A stretch of 64,000 bases of DNA from the NCBI RefSeq assembly GCF_029893355.1, contig NZ_JARZAI010000009.1:1-64000 (forward strand). Reading direction: 5' to 3'. Shown here one piece after another: positions 60,239 through 64,000 of the stretch. How positions within the stretch are numbered: the stretch's first letter is position 1; the number at the start of each line of letters is the position of its first letter. The notes below the pieces were generated by a model, which had not been told where the DNA came from, did no database searches, and saw only the letters and a program-made list of their open reading frames with translations. The DNA is from Kitasatospora sp. MAA4 (GTDB lineage Bacteria; Actinomycetota; Actinomycetes; Streptomycetales; Streptomycetaceae). A program made the position numbers and the translations under genes.

Positions 60239-62056
60239 ATGAGGCCCGACCGCGTCGACTGGACGCCGCCCGAACGCTCGGCCGACTCCCCGCAGCCCCC
60301 CGCCCAACTGCGCCGCATCCTGGCGCTCTTCCGCCCCTACCGGGGGCGCCTCGCCGTGGTCGGGATGCTCGTCGGAGCCTCGGCCGTGGTCTCGGTGGTG
60401 TCGCCGTTCCTGCTGCGCGCGGTGCTCGACACGGCCATCCCGCAGGGCCGCACCGGGCTGCTCGCGCTGCTGGTCCTCGGCATGGTGGCGACCGGCGTGG
60501 TCAACAGCGTCTTCAACGTGCTGCAGACGCTGATCTCCACCACCGTCGGCCAGCGCGTCATGCACGACCTGCGCACCGCGGTCTACGCCCACCTCCAGCG
60601 GATGTCGCTGGCCTTCTTCACCCGCACCCGCACCGGCGAGGTGCAGTCCAGGATCGCCAACGACATCGGCGGCATGCAGTCCACCGTCACCTCCACCGCG
60701 ACCTCCCTGGTCTCCAACCTCACCAGCGTGGTCGCCACCGTCGTCGCGATGGTCGCGCTGGACTGGCGGCTGACGATCGTCTCGCTGCTGCTGCTCCCGT
60801 TCTTCGCCTGGATCAGCCGCCGGGTCGGCAGCGAGCGCAAGAAGATCACCTCGCAGCGGCAGAAGCAGCTGGCGCTGATGTCATCCGCCGTCCAGGAGTC
60901 GCTGTCCGTCAGCGGGATCCTGCTGGGCCGCACGATGGGCCGATCGGACTCGCTGGCCCGCGAGTTCACCGAGCAGTCGGACGAGCTGGCGGGGCTTGAG
61001 GTGCGCTCCAGCATGGCCGGGCGCTGGCGGATGAACGTCATCCAGATCGTGCTGGCCGCGATGCCCGCCGTGATCTACCTGGCCGCCGGCCTGACCTCCG
61101 CGCACGGCGCGCCGCTGGTCTCGATCGGCACCCTGGTCGCCTTCGTCAGCCTCCAGCAGGCGCTGTTCCGCCCGGCGGTCAGCCTGCTGGCCACCGGCGT
61201 GGACGTGCAGACCTCGCTCGCGCTCTTCCAGCGGATCTTCGAGTACCTCGACCTGCCGGTGGAGATCTCCGAGCCCGCCGAGCCCGTCCACCTGCCGCAG
61301 GTCCGCGGCGAGGTCCGGTTCGAGCAGGTGGACTTCGGCTACGACCCCCAGCACCCCACCGGCACGCTGGCCGGGATCGACCTCACCGTCCCGCCCGGCG
61401 GCTCACTCGCGGTGGTCGGCGAGACCGGCTCCGGCAAGACCACGCTCAGCTACCTGGTGCCCCGGCTCTACGACGTGACCGGCGGACGGGTGGCCATCGA
61501 CGGCACCGACGTCCGCGACCTCGCCTTCGAGACGCTCTCCCGCGCGGTCGGCGTGGTCTCCCAGGAGACCTACCTCTTCCACGCCTCGGTCGCCGACAAC
61601 CTGCGCTTCGCCAAGCCCGACGCCACCGACGCCGAACTCGTCGAGGCGGCCCGGGCAGCCCAGATCCACGACCACATCGCCGGCCTCCCGGACGGTTACC
61701 AGACCCTGGTCGGCGAACGCGGCTACCGCTTCTCCGGCGGCGAGAAGCAGCGCCTGGCGATCGCCCGCACCATCCTGCGCAACCCGCCGGTCCTGATCCT
61801 GGACGAGGCCACCAGCGCCCTGGACAACCGCACCGAACGCGCCGTCCAACAGGCCATCGACGCCCTCGCCGTCGGCCGCACCACGATCACCATCGCCCAC
61901 CGCCTCTCCACCGTCCGCCACGCCGACCGCATCGTCGTCCTCGACCACGGCCGCATCGCCGAACAGGGCACCCACGAGGACCTCCTCGCCCAGGACGGCC
62001 GCTACGCCGCCCTGCTGCGCCGCGAAGCCCCGCAGGACGAGGCTGCCGTCGCATAG
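60239..62056 (+). CDS. ABC transporter, fused permease/ATPase (MsbA-like exporter)
   Basis: A 605-residue half-transporter acting as a homodimer or heterodimer. Six-helix membrane domain (LAVVGMLVGASAVVSVVSPF, then MNVIQIVLAAMPAVIYLAAG) and C-terminal ATPase: Walker A GETGSGKTT, Q-loop VVSQETYLF, signature FSGGEKQRLAI, Walker B VLILDEATSALD, His IAHRLSTV. ATG 60239 follows GGAGG. It probably exports drugs or lipids and is likely repressed through the 39-bp palindrome. Confidence 0.95.
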   Translation: MRPDRVDWTPPERSADSPQPPAQLRRILALFRPYRGRLAVVGMLVGASAVVSVVSPFLLRAVLDTAIPQGRTGLLALLVLGMVATGVVNSVFNVLQTLISTTVGQRVMHDLRTAVYAHLQRMSLAFFTRTRTGEVQSRIANDIGGMQSTVTSTATSLVSNLTSVVATVVAMVALDWRLTIVSLLLLPFFAWISRRVGSERKKITSQRQKQLALMSSAVQESLSVSGILLGRTMGRSDSLAREFTEQSDELAGLEVRSSMAGRWRMNVIQIVLAAMPAVIYLAAGLTSAHGAPLVSIGTLVAFVSLQQALFRPAVSLLATGVDVQTSLALFQRIFEYLDLPVEISEPAEPVHLPQVRGEVRFEQVDFGYDPQHPTGTLAGIDLTVPPGGSLAVVGETGSGKTTLSYLVPRLYDVTGGRVAIDGTDVRDLAFETLSRAVGVVSQETYLFHASVADNLRFAKPDATDAELVEAARAAQIHDHIAGLPDGYQTLVGERGYRFSGGEKQRLAIARTILRNPPVLILDEATSALDNRTERAVQQAIDALAVGRTTITIAHRLSTVRHADRIVVLDHGRIAEQGTHEDLLAQDGRYAALLRREAPQDEAAVA

Positions 62057-62247
62057 AAATGTAGATATTCACTATTCTCAAGGCATGTAGAAATAGACAC
62101 TTCGCTGACTTTTGAAAATGATCGAGAGTGTCTATTCTAGAGATAGATGATGATTAAATTGAGATGAGCTCTCCTCTGCCTGAGTGGCCAGGTTCGTTGC
62201 TAGGCTCAGATGATCCCTTGGGTCTGTTTGGGAATGGATCGAACTGA
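62057..62247. other. AT-rich intergenic segment with inverted repeat
   Basis: An unusually AT-rich 110-base stretch (62060-62165) for this genome. AATAGACACT (62092-62101) and AGTGTCTATT (62127-62136) form an inverted repeat, and TCTAT-N6-ATAGA lies next to it. It may terminate the exporter transcript, hold the promoter of the pentapeptide gene, or be foreign DNA. No gene. Confidence 0.5.
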
Positions 62248-62940
62248 ATGGTGCGCGCAATGAAACGGGAAACCCAGATTTTGCCTCGCCGGAACCCAGT
62301 TGCTCCCAAGCGACTAACCTCCCTGCGGCTTGCCGAAATGCCCCGTGACGACCTGGAGGATGACGCGGTCATCAGGGGAGTCCGGTACGACCGCACCGAC
62401 CTGGCCGACCGGGAGGCCGAGGCCGTCGAGGCCGAACAGTGCCAGTTCGACGGCACGCGGCTCACCGGCGCGATCCTGCGGCGCTCTCAGCTCTCGGACG
62501 CCGTGTTCACGTCCTGCGACTTCGCCAGCGTGCGCGCGCAGGACGTCTCGCTGCTGCGGAGCGCCGTGACCTCCAGCCGTTTCACGGGTTCCTCCTGGGA
62601 CAGCGGGAATTTCCGCGACGTGGTCTTCGAGTCGTGTCGGATGGATTTCGTGTTCTTCCGTCACTCGAAGTTCAGGACCGTGGTGTTCCGGGACTGCAAC
62701 GTCCAGCAGGCCGACTTCCAGCGCGCCGAGCTGCGCGACGTCCGCTTCGAGAACTGCGACCTGACCGGAGCCCAGTTCGCTCACCTGGACTCGCAGAACC
62801 TCCGTTTCGAGGGCTGCACCATGATCGATGTGGGAGGCTCGATGAGCCTCAAAGGCGCAACCGTGCAAGGCGGAGGGTCTGTCGAACTGGCGTTCAGCCT
62901 TGCTTGGGAGGTCGGGATCAGGTTCGGGCCGGATTATTAG
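62248..62940 (+). CDS. Pentapeptide-repeat protein
   Basis: A 230-residue protein with successive five-residue repeats of the A(D/N)LxX type: CQFDGTRLTGAILRRSQLSD, then FRDVVFESCRMDFVFF and ADFQRAELRDVRFENCDLTG. These fold into a right-handed quadrilateral helix that can mimic DNA; some relatives protect gyrase, but most have unknown roles. Start is uncertain (ATG 62248 or 62260; no strong ribosome site). Codon use in the first 30 codons is less biased, consistent with acquired DNA next to the AT-rich gap. Confidence 0.85.
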   Translation: MVRAMKRETQILPRRNPVAPKRLTSLRLAEMPRDDLEDDAVIRGVRYDRTDLADREAEAVEAEQCQFDGTRLTGAILRRSQLSDAVFTSCDFASVRAQDVSLLRSAVTSSRFTGSSWDSGNFRDVVFESCRMDFVFFRHSKFRTVVFRDCNVQQADFQRAELRDVRFENCDLTGAQFAHLDSQNLRFEGCTMIDVGGSMSLKGATVQGGGSVELAFSLAWEVGIRFGPDY

Positions 62941-63028
62941 GGTGTGTCGGATCGGGGCGGGGGTGTTCGTTGTCATGGTGAGCGGGCGCCCGCCAGGGGC
63001 GTCCCCGAAGCGCAGGAGATGATCCGCG

Positions 63029-63352
63029 ATGCAGTACCTGTTTTCCGTGATCACCGACAAGTCCACCCTCGCCGACCCGGAGGAGATGGCTGCGATCGAC
63101 GTGTTCAACAGCCGCCTCCAGGCTGAGGGTTACTGGGTCTTCGCCGGTGGCCTCGGAGGGCCCGACACAGCCACCACGATCGACAACCGGGGTGCGGAGG
63201 CGATGGTCACCGATGGGCCGTTCCTGGAGTCGAAGGAGTACCTCATCGGCTTCTGGATCATCGAGGCTCCCGACCTCGACGTGGCGCTCAAGCTCGCAAC
63301 CGAGGGGTCGAAGGCCTGCAACCGCAAGCTCGAGGTGCGGCCGTTCCTGTGA
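63029..63352 (+). CDS. YCII/DGPF-domain protein
   Basis: A 107-residue ferredoxin-fold protein with the DGPF motif (MVTDGPFLESKEYLIGFWII). ATG 63029 follows GGAGATGATCCGCG. Such proteins are encoded next to ECF42-type sigma factors in many actinobacteria; here the sigma gene starts 11 bases later. The exact role of DGPF proteins is not settled. Confidence 0.92.
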   Translation: MQYLFSVITDKSTLADPEEMAAIDVFNSRLQAEGYWVFAGGLGGPDTATTIDNRGAEAMVTDGPFLESKEYLIGFWIIEAPDLDVALKLATEGSKACNRKLEVRPFL

Positions 63353-63362
63353 GCGTGAGCGC

Positions 63363-64000
63363 GTGATCGACGTCCGGGAGGCGATCACCCGGGCCCACCG
63401 CGAGGAGTGGGCGCGGGTGGTCGCCGCCCTGACCAGGCGGTTCGGGGACCTCGACATCGCCGAGGAGGCGGCGGCCGACGCGTTCACGACCGCCGTCGAG
63501 CGGTGGCCGGCCGACGGCGTACCGCCCAACCCCGGTGCCTGGCTGACGATGACCGCCCACCGCAAGGCCATCGACCGGATCCGGCGGGAGAACAAGCGCG
63601 ACGACAAGCAGAGGGAGGCTCAGATGTCGTACGACGACCCGGGCGACCCGCCTGAGCCTCCCGGGCCCATCGACGACGACCGGCTCCGGTTGATCTTCAC
63701 CTGCTGCCACCCGGCGCTCGCGATGGAGACCCGAGTGGCGCTGACGCTGCGCATGGTCGGCGGTCTGACCATGGCCGAGATCGCCCGGGCCTTCCTGGTG
63801 GGGGAGAGTGCCATGGGGCAGCGGATCACCCGCGCGAAGGCCAAGATCAAGAAGGCTCGCATCCCCTATCGAGTGCCGTCCGCGGAGGATCTGCCGGCAC
63901 GCGTCTGCGGCGTACTCGCGGTCCTCTTCCTCGTCTTCAACGAGGGCTACCTGGCGACCGGCCCCGACACCGATCCCGTCCGTCACGAGCTGACCGCCGA
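63363..64000 (+). CDS. ECF42-type RNA polymerase sigma factor (3' end outside window)
   Basis: At least 212 codons. Sigma region 2 (RFGDLDIAEEAAADAFTTAV, then WLTMTAHRKAIDRIRRENKR) and region 4 (TLRMVGGLTMAEIARAFLVG, then AMGQRITRAKAKIKKARIPY), followed by the start of the DUF6596-type C-terminal extension (VLAVLFLVFNEGYLATGPD) that defines ECF41/42-like factors lacking a classical anti-sigma partner. GTG 63363 is used; it lies 10 bases after the DGPF gene stop, so the two are an operon. The gene continues past 64000. Confidence 0.92.
   Translation, partial: MIDVREAITRAHREEWARVVAALTRRFGDLDIAEEAAADAFTTAVERWPADGVPPNPGAWLTMTAHRKAIDRIRRENKRDDKQREAQMSYDDPGDPPEPPGPIDDDRLRLIFTCCHPALAMETRVALTLRMVGGLTMAEIARAFLVGESAMGQRITRAKAKIKKARIPYRVPSAEDLPARVCGVLAVLFLVFNEGYLATGPDTDPVRHELTA

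Overview
The window is very GC-rich with strong third-position G/C bias. It carries Streptomyces-type families (DUF6295, DUF2993, MmyB-like XRE regulators, DmdR-type iron box, many GTG/TTG starts), so it looks like a chromosomal segment of a Streptomyces, Kitasatospora or close relative. No rRNA, tRNA, CRISPR array or phage structural gene was seen.

Layout. 1-8.8 kb: a secreted sedolisin peptidase (cut by the window edge), an aldo/keto reductase-TetR pair with a clear operator, a secreted GH59 galactocerebrosidase-like enzyme with a ricin-type lectin domain, and an M20 peptidase. 8.9-12.6 kb: a compact paaABCDE operon (phenylacetyl-CoA epoxidase) with a PaaR-like operator. 12.6-15.8 kb: a flavin monooxygenase, a YbjQ protein, a hypothetical protein and a PTH2-type peptidyl-tRNA hydrolase.

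15.75-30.7 kb: a probable integrated island. The 3' end of the PTH2 gene is repeated at 30.64 kb (50 of 52 bases identical), and a third hybrid copy lies at 17.95-18.07 kb. This is the attL-attM-attR pattern expected from two elements integrated in tandem at the end of the PTH2 gene. The interior holds a PrcB_C-like protein, a PRC-barrel protein, a DEAD-box helicase, a cold-shock protein, a MerR regulator, a small operon (membrane peptide, DUF2993, alpha/beta hydrolase) divergent from a two-component system, an XRE regulator, an aldo/keto reductase, two gene fragments and a repeat-rich noncoding stretch. No integrase was found.

30.7-39.9 kb: a UvrA-like ABC ATPase, a VOC protein, dienelactone hydrolase with DUF6295, the modABC molybdate importer, and a DRB0094-type RNA ligase. 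39.9-48.5 kb: the most notable locus. A SAM methyltransferase is divergent from an iron-box-controlled dat-ddc pair (1,3-diaminopropane from diaminobutyrate). These are followed by a tRNA-dependent cyclodipeptide synthase and a P450 strikingly like mycobacterial CYP121 (mycocyclosin synthase), then an inositol-monophosphatase-family enzyme and an MFS exporter. A 181-bp MITE sits at 48.9 kb.

49.1-55.8 kb: two DUF202 membrane proteins, a NarL-type two-component system and a divergent MacB-like ABC/FtsX exporter, plus a MerR regulator. 55.9-60.1 kb: a tightly coupled Baeyer-Villiger monooxygenase-hydrolase-SDR-SDR operon behind a 30-bp palindrome. 60.2-64 kb: an ABC exporter behind a 39-bp palindrome, an AT-rich gap, a pentapeptide-repeat protein, and a DGPF/YCII protein paired with an ECF42-type sigma factor that runs off the end.
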